A DNA stretch of 64,000 bases from an uncultured Bacteroidia bacterium. GTDB taxonomy: Bacteria; Bacteroidota; Bacteroidia; NS11-12g; UBA955. The DNA is taken from the NCBI GenBank assembly GCA_943788195.1, contig CALSPH010000001.1:371673-435672 (forward strand), written 5' to 3'. Numbering within the stretch: the first letter of the stretch is position 1; each line of letters opens with the position of its first letter. Position numbers and translations under genes: made by a program. Of this stretch, positions 35,346-45,148 are shown piece by piece. The notes under the pieces are model-generated. The model was given only the letters and a program-made list of their open reading frames with translations, had not been told where the DNA came from and ran no database searches.

Positions 35346-37409
35346 ATGGTAAAAGCAAAGAGTAGTGTTGATATAGAATTAGTAAAAAAAGCTTACGAGC
35401 TCATTTCTACCGCTAGAGCAATGGCTGGTATTTATGATGAGAACAGGCAAATCACTAAATACGTTCATAGTACAAGCACAGGTCACGAAGCAATTCAAAT
35501 TGCTGTAGGACTTCAACTATTACCTCAAGATTATGCATACCCTTATTACAGAGATGAAAGCATTTTACTTGCAATGGGGCTGAAGCCTTATGAGCTCATG
35601 TGTCAATTATTAGCAAAAGCAGATGATCCTTTTAGCGGAGGAAGAACATACTATTCTCATCCGAGTTTAAAACGTGAGGATATGCCAAAAATGCCGCATC
35701 AAAGTAGTGCAACAGGAATGCAAACAATTCCTGCTACTGGAGCTGCCCATGGCATGAAATATTTAGAAGGACAATCTTTATTGAAAGACCTTCCTTTGCC
35801 AATCACCATGTGTTCACTTGGCGATGGTTCGGTTACTGAAGGAGAGGTTGCAGAAGCTTTTCAAATGGCGGTATTGCACGATTTACCCATTCTTTTTTTA
35901 ATTCAAGACAACGACTGGGGTATTTCTGCTTCTGGTGATGAAATGCGGGCAATGGATGCATATGAATATGCTGCCGGGTTCAAGGGTTTAAAAAGAGCTC
36001 GAACCGAAGGAAACGATTTTATTAAAAGCTACAACGATGTAGAAAAAGCAATCTCATATGTTCGTACGAAAAGAAAACCCATGTTGCTTCATGCAAAGGT
36101 GCCTTTGCTTGGTAATCATACCAGTGGCGTGCGGAGTGAGTGGTATCGTGACGATCTTGAAGAGCATAAGTTAAACGACCCTTTGCCAAAAATTAAGCAA
36201 TTATTGCTCGATTTAGGAGAAAAGAAGTCTTACTTGGAAGAAGTGATGGAAGAAACTGCGGCCATAGCAGAACAAGCTTTCGAGCAAGCTAAGAACGCAG
36301 CAGAGCCGCTTAGTGAAAGTTTATACTTACATGAGTTTGCACCTTCACCTATACAAGAAGAACAAGGAGAACGATCCCCAGTAGGTAAAGAGCAGGTGTT
36401 AATGGTTGATGCGGCATTGTTTGCAATGGATGAAATTCTTAAATCGCATCCTGAAGCATTGCTCTATGGTCAGGATGTTGGAATTAGACTTGGGGGAGTA
36501 TTTAGAGAAGCGGCAACATTGGCAGCAAAATATGGCCAAGACAGAGTTTTTAATACGCCTATCCAGGAAGCTTACATTGTAGGTTCAACCCAGGGCATGA
36601 GTGCAGTTGGATGCAAACCAATAGTAGAAATTCAATTTGCCGATTATATTTGGCCAGGCGTTAACCAACTGGTAACAGAACTTTCAAAAAGTTGTTATTT
36701 AACAATGGGGAAATACCCTATTCAATCTTTAATTAGAATACCCACAGGAGCATATGGTGGGGGAGGACCTTACCACAGTGGAACAGTTGAAAGTAGTATC
36801 CTTCAGATTAAAGGAATAAAAGTTGTTTATCCTAGCAATGCTGCTGATATGAAAGGGTTAATGAAAGCTGCCTTTTATGATCCTAACCCTGTGGTTATGT
36901 TTGAGCATAAAGGCTTGTATTGGAGTAAAGTTCCAGGTACCGAGGGGGCCAAAATGGTAGAACCAAGCGAAGACTATGCGATTCCACTCGGAAAGGCGAA
37001 TGTGGTTTTGGAAGCGAACCCAGAGCGTATCGAAGAAGGAGACAGTGTAGCAGTAATAACCTATGGGATGGGAGTGTATTGGGCAACCAAGGCAGCGGAA
37101 AAATTGAACGGTTCTATAGAGGTATTGGATTTAAGAACACTTAATCCAATTGATAATGAAGCCATTTATGGTCAAGCTAAGAAGCACGGCAAAGTATTGG
37201 TTTTAACAGAAGAAACCTTACGCAATAGTTTAGCTGAGGCTTTGGCTGGAAGAATCTCTAAGAACTGTTTCGAGTATCTAGATGCTCCAGTAGAAACGTT
37301 GGGTTCTGCTAATTTACCGGCAGTTTCTCTAAACATGGGATTGGAAAAAGAAATGCTCCCAAACGCGGATAAGGTATATGATGTGCTTGCATCATTGTTA
37401 GCTTATTAA
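35346..37409 (+). CDS. 2-oxo acid dehydrogenase E1 component, fused alpha and beta subunits
   Basis: A 687-aa fusion. Residues about 10-330 form the E1 alpha part with the thiamine diphosphate motif GDGSVTEGEVAEAF ... LIQDND. Residues about 345-687 form the E1 beta part (VLMVDAALFAMDEILKSHPEALLYGQDVG, then VEIQFADYIWPGVNQLV and RIPTGAYGGGGPYHSGTVES). It decarboxylates branched-chain 2-oxo acids or pyruvate and passes the acyl group to the E2 lipoyl domain. Fused E1 proteins in Bacteroidetes are usually annotated as branched-chain or generic 2-oxo acid dehydrogenases; branched-chain activity would supply primers for iso-fatty acids made by FabH. E2 and E3 genes are not here. Confidence 0.9.
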   Translation: MVKAKSSVDIELVKKAYELISTARAMAGIYDENRQITKYVHSTSTGHEAIQIAVGLQLLPQDYAYPYYRDESILLAMGLKPYELMCQLLAKADDPFSGGRTYYSHPSLKREDMPKMPHQSSATGMQTIPATGAAHGMKYLEGQSLLKDLPLPITMCSLGDGSVTEGEVAEAFQMAVLHDLPILFLIQDNDWGISASGDEMRAMDAYEYAAGFKGLKRARTEGNDFIKSYNDVEKAISYVRTKRKPMLLHAKVPLLGNHTSGVRSEWYRDDLEEHKLNDPLPKIKQLLLDLGEKKSYLEEVMEETAAIAEQAFEQAKNAAEPLSESLYLHEFAPSPIQEEQGERSPVGKEQVLMVDAALFAMDEILKSHPEALLYGQDVGIRLGGVFREAATLAAKYGQDRVFNTPIQEAYIVGSTQGMSAVGCKPIVEIQFADYIWPGVNQLVTELSKSCYLTMGKYPIQSLIRIPTGAYGGGGPYHSGTVESSILQIKGIKVVYPSNAADMKGLMKAAFYDPNPVVMFEHKGLYWSKVPGTEGAKMVEPSEDYAIPLGKANVVLEANPERIEEGDSVAVITYGMGVYWATKAAEKLNGSIEVLDLRTLNPIDNEAIYGQAKKHGKVLVLTEETLRNSLAEALAGRISKNCFEYLDAPVETLGSANLPAVSLNMGLEKEMLPNADKVYDVLASLLAY

Positions 37410-37429
37410 GTCATTTAAACGAATTGCAA

Positions 37430-38182
37430 ATGAAAATTATAACATACAACGTTAATGGGATACGTGCGGCTATTAAAAAAGATTTCATCGGGTTTTTAGA
37501 ACGCGAAAACCCAGATGTAGTTTGCTTACAAGAAATAAAGGCTGAAGAGAGCCAAATACCGGTTTTAGACTTTGAGACATTAGGTTATCATTGTTATTGG
37601 TATTCTGCCCAAAAGAAGGGATACAGCGGTGTGGCTATTCTGACTAAAACTAAACCAATGCACGTTGATTTTGGGTGTGACCATGAGTTATTTGATTTTG
37701 AAGGCAGGGTAATCACAGCAAGCTTTAAGGACTATACTGTTGTTTGTGCTTATTTCCCAAGTGGAACAACTGGTGAAATACGACAAGAGGTTAAATATGC
37801 GTTTTTAGACCATTTCTATTCCTGGACTCAAAAGCTGAAAGAGAACAATCCTAATTTAATTGTTTGTGGTGATTATAATATTTGCCATAAACCAATTGAT
37901 ATTCATAACCCTGTTAGTAATAAAAATAGCAGCGGGTTTTTACCTGAAGAGCGGGCATGGATGGACAAATGGTTTAAGAGCGGTTTTATAGACTCTTTTA
38001 GGGCATTAAACCCTGAACCTCATCAATATACTTGGTGGAGTTATAGAGCAGGAGCACGAAAGAACAATAAGGGCTGGAGAATCGATTATATTTCTACCGC
38101 TGAAAACCTTGAAATAAAGGATTCCGGGACCTATCACAATGATATTCACAGTGATCATTGCGGCTCTTGGGTAGCGATATAA
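37430..38182 (+). CDS. xth: Exodeoxyribonuclease III
   Basis: A 250-aa endonuclease/exonuclease/phosphatase-fold enzyme. It starts MKIITYNVNGIRAAIKKDF and keeps the family residues: CLQEIKAEE (metal-binding Glu), VCGDYNICHKPID (Asp/Asn) and WRIDYISTAENLE ... HNDIHSDHCGSWVAI (Asp-His pair). It repairs AP sites and degrades 3' ends of duplex DNA. An in-frame TTG lies two codons upstream; ATG 37430 gives the family N-terminus. It ends at a strong hairpin terminator shared with the large convergent T9SS client. Confidence 0.95.
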   Translation: MKIITYNVNGIRAAIKKDFIGFLERENPDVVCLQEIKAEESQIPVLDFETLGYHCYWYSAQKKGYSGVAILTKTKPMHVDFGCDHELFDFEGRVITASFKDYTVVCAYFPSGTTGEIRQEVKYAFLDHFYSWTQKLKENNPNLIVCGDYNICHKPIDIHNPVSNKNSSGFLPEERAWMDKWFKSGFIDSFRALNPEPHQYTWWSYRAGARKNNKGWRIDYISTAENLEIKDSGTYHNDIHSDHCGSWVAI

Positions 38183-38217
38183 AAAAAGGCTTAACAGATT
38201 CTGTTAAGCCTTTTTTT
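38181..38217. terminator. Strong bidirectional intrinsic terminator
   Basis: GGCTTAACAGA (38188-38198) is followed after one base by TCTGTTAAGCC (38200-38210), with seven A before and seven T after. It ends xth on the plus strand and the 1556-aa protein gene on the minus strand. Confidence 0.9.
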
Positions 38218-38235
38218 ATAGTTTGTTGTTATTAC

Positions 38236-41200
38236 CTATCTAATCAAGGTAACGGTTCCAGAGTATTCATACTCTTTACCATCAAAAGCAATTACAGTAG
38301 CAACGTACATGTATACATCTTGCTGCGCAGGCTCGCCTTGGTAGGTTCCATCCCATTGTTCATCAACAGGGTGTTTGGATTCAAAGAGTTTTTCACCCCA
38401 TCGGTTGAATATTTTAAGGTTATAGTCAATATATCCTTGAGCAGATACAAATAACTTATTGTTTCTATCTGGTCCTGCACCATCTGGAGAGAATGCAGAA
38501 GGGATAAAGACGGTAATGTCTGGTCCAATCTTAATATTTTTCACCGTATCATCCACGCACCCTTTATCAGAGACAACGGTAAATCGGATGTTGTATTGCA
38601 TGGTGTCATCTGCATAAGCAAAGGAAGGGTTCTCTAGGTTAGAGATATCATCCGGGGCAGTATATCGGGCTCCTAGATCATCAAAATCCCAAAGGAAAGA
38701 ATCAATAGAACCATTGGATATGGATGAGGTATTGGTAAACTGGAATCGCGGTAAAGCAACGGTAGTATAGTAATCAGGATTACTGGTAAAGCTTGCCACA
38801 GGAATAGGGAATACCCGAATAAAGGTATCTTCTTTTGTCGTAGCACAAGCACCCGCGGTGTTGGTTACAGTAACCGAGACATTGTAAGTTCCCTCACCGG
38901 TAAAGATGATATTTTGAGGAGCAGAGTCTGTGGATGTTTGTCCATTTCCAAAGTCCCAAAGGTAGGTTACCGGATAATTAGTAGGTCTACGTAAAGGATC
39001 CACGCTAAAGTTAGCCGTAACTGGAGTACACCCTGAATCAAAGTCACCAAAGTCAAAGTCAGGATACGCATGAATATTAAGATTAATATCAGCAGTAGCA
39101 GCCGGACAATGTCTTAGGTAATCAGGTTGATTAGAGGTAATGGTAAGTGTAGTACCATAGGCTAAGTCATCTGCCGTACCCGGAGTATAAACCGGAGTAA
39201 GCGATGCGTTATCATCAAAGGTACCATCACCAGCGGTGGTCCAAGAAATCCCAGCCCCCGCTCTTTCAGCTGTTGCAGTGAGATTAAAGTCAAGTCCTTC
39301 ACAGGCCTCAGCAGGCAGTGGAGTAGTGATGTTAATCACTGGAGCTACTTGAATCATCACATCTACAGAATCATTGTTTACGCAAAGCGTATTGGGATGT
39401 TGGTATACGACCGTTTGAACAAAAGGACCATAGAGCGGATCAGTAACGTTAGCTGTGACTACAGCTGCAGGATCAAAAGTAGAACCTGTGACACCATTTC
39501 CAGACCAACCGGTCAGTGGTCCACCGGCATTAAATATGCCAGCATTCGGAGTGGTAACAAGAGCAGCTAAATCAACCAGACCAGCATCAATGCAAATGGT
39601 ATCTAAATCAATTACCGCTAGTTGAGGGCGTGCACTCACAATCATCTCTACCGAGTCTTTCACAGGGCAACCTGTAGTTACATTTACATATCTCCAGAAG
39701 TAGGTTCCACCTTGTCCTTCAGGGTTAAAATCATCTGTAGTTACATCAAGAACATTGATCTGAGTAGAGTCTAACATTCTGCCCACTGCATAGTTATAAG
39801 CTGGGGAAGGAGGTAAATTTCCATTGAAATTGATGAGCTCCCATCTTCCTTGGGGGAGGTTTACATAATCATCTAAATTTATGGTATCGTCTGAATAGCA
39901 GAACTTATCAAAAGGAGTGAACTCTATTTTTGGAAGTTCTTCTACAGTCACATAAACGGAATCACATGTTCTACAGTTGGTCGCTCCATCTTCATAACAG
40001 AACATCAATTTGTAGGTACCGAGTCTTTTCGGGTTAGGAGGGTCTTTTGTATTGGTTCCTGGAATCATTGGATTGAATACATAGTCGGAAAAGAATGGAC
40101 TTGGGTTTTTGTCTTCTAAAATCTGACCGAGTTCAAATTGGGTTAAACCAGTTGGTGCAGAGTCAATCTCCCAAGTATAAATACCCGCATCTGGATTTTG
40201 TGGAGCACGAAGTAAGAACTGATTTACTCTAAATGATCCACCATCTTGGCAACGGGTTACATCTTGTAAAACAACCGTTGGATTAGGATTGATTCGAGAA
40301 TTGAAGACAACACTATCCTCACATCCGGTTGGGTTGTGTTTCACGTGAATAAGCACTTTATCAAAATTAGGGTCAGGTACATAACCTTGATTCTTATCCG
40401 CGTCAAAGAAACGTTGGGTGTAGAACCAGTTTGGTGTAGCAAATCCTTTTCTTACCATGGTATCTCTTCTGGAGTCCTGCATGGTATACCAAACGTTGGA
40501 ATTGGCTTTTTCAGACCATTTAAAGTTGGCGCCAATGGGGTATTCTGCCCCAAGGTCAAACTGGCCATCATCAAAACATTTAGGTGATGGATCTCTAACA
40601 GTAGATAAGTCAGGAAGTTGATTTACTCTTAAGAACATCGTATCATCATCTTCACACATTTGACCACCATCAGTAATCATTAAATGCAAACGATAATAGG
40701 TGCTATCAGAAGGAGAAACATCATTGACTTTATCATTGAAGACAAGGGTATTGGTGGTTAAGTCGTACCAATTCCACACATGTGTTTTAGATAGATCTTG
40801 CTCAATGCCACCTTCTAGGGTATGGGTTTCTTTGCGACAAATGGTGGCATCAGGTCCAGCATAGGCAATCACAGTATCATTCACAAAAAGCTCAAAGGTA
40901 TCTCTACCAAAGCAACCTAAGGAGTCAATGGTGTGCAACCAGTATTGACCAGCGACATTTACCGTAAGGGTAGTATCCACTCCAATGGGGCCATCATTCC
41001 AACGGTAGGCTAGCATACTATCATAAGGCACGACAATTTGGAACGTGTCATAAGTACAGATGCGTTCATCTTGACCCAGCCAAGGACGAGATAGTTTTTG
41101 CCAATGAATAAAAACAGTATCTGTATTCGTACATTGATCAGCATCCGTTACAAAAATGGAAACCGTAGTATCCTGTGTCGGGAATATGGTGATGGTACTA

Positions 41201-42906
41201 TCCGTAGAAATTTGAACTCCTGTAGAAGAATACCTCCAATCATAAGTAATAGGTCTATTAGCGTATCCAATTTTTGGGATCAGAGTCATGGAATCATTTT
41301 CACACACAAAAGTGTCACCTACTGCAAGTTCAACTTCAATGAATTTTGGAATTTCAATGGTATCTAAATACACCGTTGGGCAAGAAGCAGAATTATTGAG
41401 CACCAATTCAGCAATATAAGTACCACCTCTTCTAAATCTAAAGGAGTCTTTTTTACTACCTGAAGTATAAAAGATTTGAGTTTGAGTTAAATCTTTCAAT
41501 GCCCATAAATATTTGGGTACACCTTGGAATCCATCTTCTGGGAAACATTCAAAGACCAATTTACCACAAGGGAAAGTGTCATATACTCGTTCACCTAAAG
41601 CTCTTTTCTTCACAGTTACAGAATAACCACGGATTGAAACAGCAGGTCTCGGGCATGCTTGATCTTTAGCTGTTACAGTAAAGGTATAAGGGAGGGAACT
41701 GGCTTGCCCTATTTGAGGTTCCCAGCAGAATTGCCCAACACGTTCACGCACTTTTGGATCTTTAATTTTAAATGTTGCTCCAGGAATACCTTTATTCCAT
41801 GAAAGTTGAGTAGTATCAGGTGTTTGAGAAACTCCAGGAGGAGGAACAACCACCGGATCATCTTTTGATCGTATATCAAAGCAAAGCTTATCTCCTTCAC
41901 ATACAGAATATGCATAAGGCCCCAAAAGGACAGGGGGATTATTTTTATCACAATTTTCTACCCAAACTTGTATATCTCTTCGGGTAATACCAACGAGTTT
42001 ATAAACACCACTGGTGTCTTTACGCCACTCATTTACTTGAATAGCAACAACGCCAACCTCTGAACAATCCGTAGGGGTAAAGATCATATCACCCGTCTCA
42101 GGATCTAAGAAGAATCCAATTGGTGGCTTGGCTTGTGGAATAGGAGTACAAGGAGGCGTATTACCAAAACCACAATAAACGGTCATAGGTGATTTAACCG
42201 TTAAAGGGGCAGAAGGAGGTAACGTGTTTGTTCTACTATTTCCTAAAGCAGCAACCATTTCATATGATAAAGAATCGTAATCCTTATTATCACTTGCCCC
42301 ATTATTGTAAGTAAATGGTTGATTACAGCATGCAAACGCAATAGGTGGATTAGTTAATGTTGGAGAATTGTTACACAAGGTGTCTTTACTCGCTTTCATA
42401 TTACAAATGTCAAGCATAGCATAGGAGTAAAAACCCCCACCAACACCTGTAGTAATTGCGCCATTTCTACAGCAACTTTGCCAAGAGAAGTAGACCTTAC
42501 AACAGCCATTGGCGGCCCATGTATTATAAGGAGCCTTTGTAAAATCTACAATAACTTCGTAAGTGTGCTCTTCAATACCCTTACCAGAACCATAGGTGTT
42601 TTGAGGTGAACAAGGGCCAGAGGCAGTTACACATTTAGGCGTTACGTCATTGATTGCAATTCTAGGTGCAGATACAGTTTGTGTTCCACAACCGGGAGCT
42701 TCAATTCTAACGTTAGCAGAACCTCCTAATCCAACACCCCGGCAATCGCGATATATTTTTAAGATAAGTTTGAATTTACCAGCTCCTTCACATTTATAGG
42801 TAAAATCACTCCCCATAAGGTGAGTAGAGTTTCCTTCAGTTGGCATAAATGCCAAAAGAGAAAATGCGAATACTAGTTTGAAAATACTAAAAGTAATTTT
42901 TTTCAT
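38236..42906 (-). CDS. Giant secreted protein with PKD-like domains and T9SS type B C-terminus
   Basis: A 1556-aa exported protein (signal MKKITFSIFKLVFAFSLLAF). The start of the mature region, THLMGSDFTYKCEGAGKFKLILKIYRDCRG, is a module common at the head of such Bacteroidetes surface proteins. Many Ig/PKD-like beta domains follow; the last ones show PKD motifs (YLWDFGNGQTSTDSAPQNI around 1340, SFLWDFDDLG around 1410). The final 90 residues (TVFIPSAFSPDGAGPDRNNKLFV ... NRWGEKLFESKHPVDEQWDGTYQGEPAQQDVYMY) form the gliding motility C-terminal domain that targets T9SS. It should be a large surface or adhesin-like protein; the ligand is unknown. It is preceded by its own promoter. Confidence 0.88.
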   Translation of the reverse strand: MKKITFSIFKLVFAFSLLAFMPTEGNSTHLMGSDFTYKCEGAGKFKLILKIYRDCRGVGLGGSANVRIEAPGCGTQTVSAPRIAINDVTPKCVTASGPCSPQNTYGSGKGIEEHTYEVIVDFTKAPYNTWAANGCCKVYFSWQSCCRNGAITTGVGGGFYSYAMLDICNMKASKDTLCNNSPTLTNPPIAFACCNQPFTYNNGASDNKDYDSLSYEMVAALGNSRTNTLPPSAPLTVKSPMTVYCGFGNTPPCTPIPQAKPPIGFFLDPETGDMIFTPTDCSEVGVVAIQVNEWRKDTSGVYKLVGITRRDIQVWVENCDKNNPPVLLGPYAYSVCEGDKLCFDIRSKDDPVVVPPPGVSQTPDTTQLSWNKGIPGATFKIKDPKVRERVGQFCWEPQIGQASSLPYTFTVTAKDQACPRPAVSIRGYSVTVKKRALGERVYDTFPCGKLVFECFPEDGFQGVPKYLWALKDLTQTQIFYTSGSKKDSFRFRRGGTYIAELVLNNSASCPTVYLDTIEIPKFIEVELAVGDTFVCENDSMTLIPKIGYANRPITYDWRYSSTGVQISTDSTITIFPTQDTTVSIFVTDADQCTNTDTVFIHWQKLSRPWLGQDERICTYDTFQIVVPYDSMLAYRWNDGPIGVDTTLTVNVAGQYWLHTIDSLGCFGRDTFELFVNDTVIAYAGPDATICRKETHTLEGGIEQDLSKTHVWNWYDLTTNTLVFNDKVNDVSPSDSTYYRLHLMITDGGQMCEDDDTMFLRVNQLPDLSTVRDPSPKCFDDGQFDLGAEYPIGANFKWSEKANSNVWYTMQDSRRDTMVRKGFATPNWFYTQRFFDADKNQGYVPDPNFDKVLIHVKHNPTGCEDSVVFNSRINPNPTVVLQDVTRCQDGGSFRVNQFLLRAPQNPDAGIYTWEIDSAPTGLTQFELGQILEDKNPSPFFSDYVFNPMIPGTNTKDPPNPKRLGTYKLMFCYEDGATNCRTCDSVYVTVEELPKIEFTPFDKFCYSDDTINLDDYVNLPQGRWELINFNGNLPPSPAYNYAVGRMLDSTQINVLDVTTDDFNPEGQGGTYFWRYVNVTTGCPVKDSVEMIVSARPQLAVIDLDTICIDAGLVDLAALVTTPNAGIFNAGGPLTGWSGNGVTGSTFDPAAVVTANVTDPLYGPFVQTVVYQHPNTLCVNNDSVDVMIQVAPVINITTPLPAEACEGLDFNLTATAERAGAGISWTTAGDGTFDDNASLTPVYTPGTADDLAYGTTLTITSNQPDYLRHCPAATADINLNIHAYPDFDFGDFDSGCTPVTANFSVDPLRRPTNYPVTYLWDFGNGQTSTDSAPQNIIFTGEGTYNVSVTVTNTAGACATTKEDTFIRVFPIPVASFTSNPDYYTTVALPRFQFTNTSSISNGSIDSFLWDFDDLGARYTAPDDISNLENPSFAYADDTMQYNIRFTVVSDKGCVDDTVKNIKIGPDITVFIPSAFSPDGAGPDRNNKLFVSAQGYIDYNLKIFNRWGEKLFESKHPVDEQWDGTYQGEPAQQDVYMYVATVIAFDGKEYEYSGTVTLIR
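40337..40352. other. Possible third parS-like site
   Basis: TGTTTCACGTGAATAA matches 14 of 16 positions of the parS form TGTTTCACGTGAAACA. It lies inside the coding sequence of the giant T9SS client, about 10 kb from the two perfect palindromes. Confidence 0.35.
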
Positions 42907-42940
42907 GCTATAAGATCTTTTCGTTTTGAGTAAAACACAA

Positions 42941-42948
42941 CAAATTTA
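42941..42948 (-). promoter_or_regulatory. TAnnTTTG promoter of the giant T9SS client
   Basis: TAAATTTG on the minus strand, 34 nt upstream of the ATG at 42906. Confidence 0.6.
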
Positions 42949-43042
42949 CTAAATGTTGCCCATATATTAAAAAAATCTTAATTTGTTGAAAAACTAAGCC
43001 ACAATTAATGAACAATAACGCAATGCCCTATAAACACTGAGG

Positions 43043-44302
43043 TTATTCCTTTTTCCAGTTACTTTTAAATTTTACAGAACCGTTAAACCAAACAAAAGGA
43101 TACGGATTAGATTTTTCTAATGGCACAACTTCAACTTTAAAGTCAATAAGATTAGGCAAGTAGTGCAAGGTAGTTCCATTGGTTTGAGCAATTGCTGGGG
43201 TTAGGCTATAATTACCGGGCACCATAGGTAAATCAACGCACAACGAATATTTATTTAACCCCTTGGTTACCTCAATGGATTCATTTGCAAAAACATTGTT
43301 CAAAACACCGATTGGGTAGTTTTCGCTTGTATTTAAGAGAAACTCAATATTAATGGCCTGATCCTTTTCAGAATGGATTTCCATTTCAATTTTCATGTCC
43401 TCTCCATACATAATGCGGTTTACATTGCCTTTTGTTGCACCGGTAACAAGTATGCGTTTAAAAACACAATCCTGGGTATTTATTGTGCCCAAACCATCGG
43501 CAACTAACCCGTCAACCCCTCCTTTTTCTTGGTTTTTTAAGTAATACTGAATCGCCTCATCTATTTCACCATCAAATGAAAGGCTTCCTTTTTCAAGAAC
43601 AATACCACGTTGACATAAAGCCTTAACACTTGCCATATTGTGGCTCACAAAAAGGACCGTTTTACCCTTTGCTGCAAAGTCCTTCATTTTCTTAACACAT
43701 TGATCTTGAAAGTCTTGGTCTCCAACGGCTAGTACTTCATCAATAATTAGAATTTCTGGTTCTAGGTGCGCAGCAATTGAAAACCCCAACCGAACGGTCA
43801 TTCCAGATGAGTACCTTTTAACAGGAGTATCGATGAATTTGGCACAACCACTAAAATCAACAATGGCATCGATTTTTTCATTGATTTCTTTTTTTGTCAT
43901 CCCAAGAATGGCCCCATTTAAATAAACATTCTCACGTCCTGTTAAGTCGGGTTGAAAACCAGTACCAACCTCTAGAAGTGCACCAATTCTACCACTTATA
44001 CCAATACTACCCTCTGATGGTGAGGTAATTCGGGACAAGAGTTTTAAAAGAGTGGATTTACCGGCCCCATTTTTACCAATTACAGCTACAACCTCACCTT
44101 TTGAAATGTTTATATCTAAATCCTTTAGTGCCCAGACATGGGTTGAATTCCCAGCAGCCGTGGCTCGATCGTTTTCGGAAATTTCTATGTTTTTAGACCT
44201 CTTAAACCAACGTTTTATGCCCTCAGCAAATGTCTTGCTGGAGTATTCACCTAAACGGTAATACTTTGATAATCCTTTTATTTCAATAGCGTTTTTCATC
44301 AT
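43043..44302 (-). CDS. wzt: Polysaccharide ABC exporter ATP-binding protein (Wzt-like)
   Basis: A 419-aa ATPase. Residues 1-240 are the nucleotide-binding domain: Walker A VIGKNGAGKSTLLKLL, the Wzt-type signature RYSSGMTVRLGFSIAAHLEPEILIIDEVLAVGD. Residues about 260-419 form a C-terminal beta domain like Wzt_C, which recognises the end of O-antigen chains in other bacteria. It pairs with the permease gene directly upstream (44299-45144; 4-bp overlap). The two should export a surface polysaccharide across the inner membrane by the ABC-dependent route, which would need a chain-terminating modification for recognition. Confidence 0.9.
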   Translation of the reverse strand: MMKNAIEIKGLSKYYRLGEYSSKTFAEGIKRWFKRSKNIEISENDRATAAGNSTHVWALKDLDINISKGEVVAVIGKNGAGKSTLLKLLSRITSPSEGSIGISGRIGALLEVGTGFQPDLTGRENVYLNGAILGMTKKEINEKIDAIVDFSGCAKFIDTPVKRYSSGMTVRLGFSIAAHLEPEILIIDEVLAVGDQDFQDQCVKKMKDFAAKGKTVLFVSHNMASVKALCQRGIVLEKGSLSFDGEIDEAIQYYLKNQEKGGVDGLVADGLGTINTQDCVFKRILVTGATKGNVNRIMYGEDMKIEMEIHSEKDQAINIEFLLNTSENYPIGVLNNVFANESIEVTKGLNKYSLCVDLPMVPGNYSLTPAIAQTNGTTLHYLPNLIDFKVEVVPLEKSNPYPFVWFNGSVKFKSNWKKE

Positions 44303-45144
44303 ATCCTATCGATAAAGTCCTTTTCAGTGGTATTAAATACAAAAACGCCAAATATATAAACGACTATGGCTATTGTCGCACTGTATGCTAGCCATTGCCA
44401 ATCAAAGAATCCATGATTGAGAAATGCATATTTAAAGGACTCAACAACATGAGTAATGGGGTTGAGTTTAAACCAAAATTGCATGCCTTCGGGTATCCCA
44501 CTTAAAGGATATGCAATAGGTGCTAACCACATGAGTAGACCAACACCAAACTGAAGCAAAAACTTCAAGTCTCTATATTTTGTGGTCAGGGATGTGAAAA
44601 TCATTCCTAACCCTGAACCAAGACTTGCCATAATGAGGAGCAAAAAGGGGAGGAGTAATATATGAATATTTGGGCTTACTTCAGGTGTTTGCTGATAATG
44701 ATAAAGGCAAATACCAATAAACAAAATGAATTGCACCAAAAACTTAATAAAGGCGGAAGCAATTGTTGTAAGGGGCACAATCAAACGTGGGAAATACACC
44801 TTGCCAAACACGTTTTGGTTGGTAAAAAATGTATCACTTGTTTTAATAAAAGTTTCGGCAAAGAAACTCCAGAGCAAAAGCCCCCCGAAATAGAATGGAA
44901 AATTTGGAATGCCTGATGGAGTAAGCTTGGCAATACGCCCAAAAACCATAGTGAACACTAATGAAGTTGCAATAGGCTGAATAACAAACCATAAAGGGCC
45001 TAATATGGTCTGTTTGTAGACTATTATAATATCTCTCTTGACAATGGTTTTAAGTAAGTCTCTATAATTCCAGATTTCTCTAAAATTGATATTGTACCAT
45101 TTATGGTTTGCAGAGATTATTGTTTTATGCACCTTTGAGGACAT
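44299..45144 (-). CDS. wzm: Polysaccharide ABC exporter permease (Wzm-like)
   Basis: A 281-aa ABC-2 type permease with six hydrophobic helices. The N-terminus NINFREIWNYRDLLKTIVKRDI and TILGPLWFVIQPIATSLVFTMVFGRIAKL are the family pattern (amphipathic gate helix and first membrane helix). It is the membrane partner of the Wzt-like ATPase, whose start overlaps its stop by 4 bp. A GT2 glycosyltransferase is 4 nt upstream. The unit fits export of a lipid-linked polysaccharide such as O-antigen or capsule. Confidence 0.9.
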   Translation of the reverse strand: MSSKVHKTIISANHKWYNINFREIWNYRDLLKTIVKRDIIIVYKQTILGPLWFVIQPIATSLVFTMVFGRIAKLTPSGIPNFPFYFGGLLLWSFFAETFIKTSDTFFTNQNVFGKVYFPRLIVPLTTIASAFIKFLVQFILFIGICLYHYQQTPEVSPNIHILLLPFLLLIMASLGSGLGMIFTSLTTKYRDLKFLLQFGVGLLMWLAPIAYPLSGIPEGMQFWFKLNPITHVVESFKYAFLNHGFFDWQWLAYSATIAIVVYIFGVFVFNTTEKDFIDRI

Positions 45145-45148
45145 CGTA

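Noticed and set aside
35346..37409. A frameshift joining two separate E1 genes
   Set aside because: The frame is continuous with both complete domains; fused E1 proteins are normal in Bacteroidetes.
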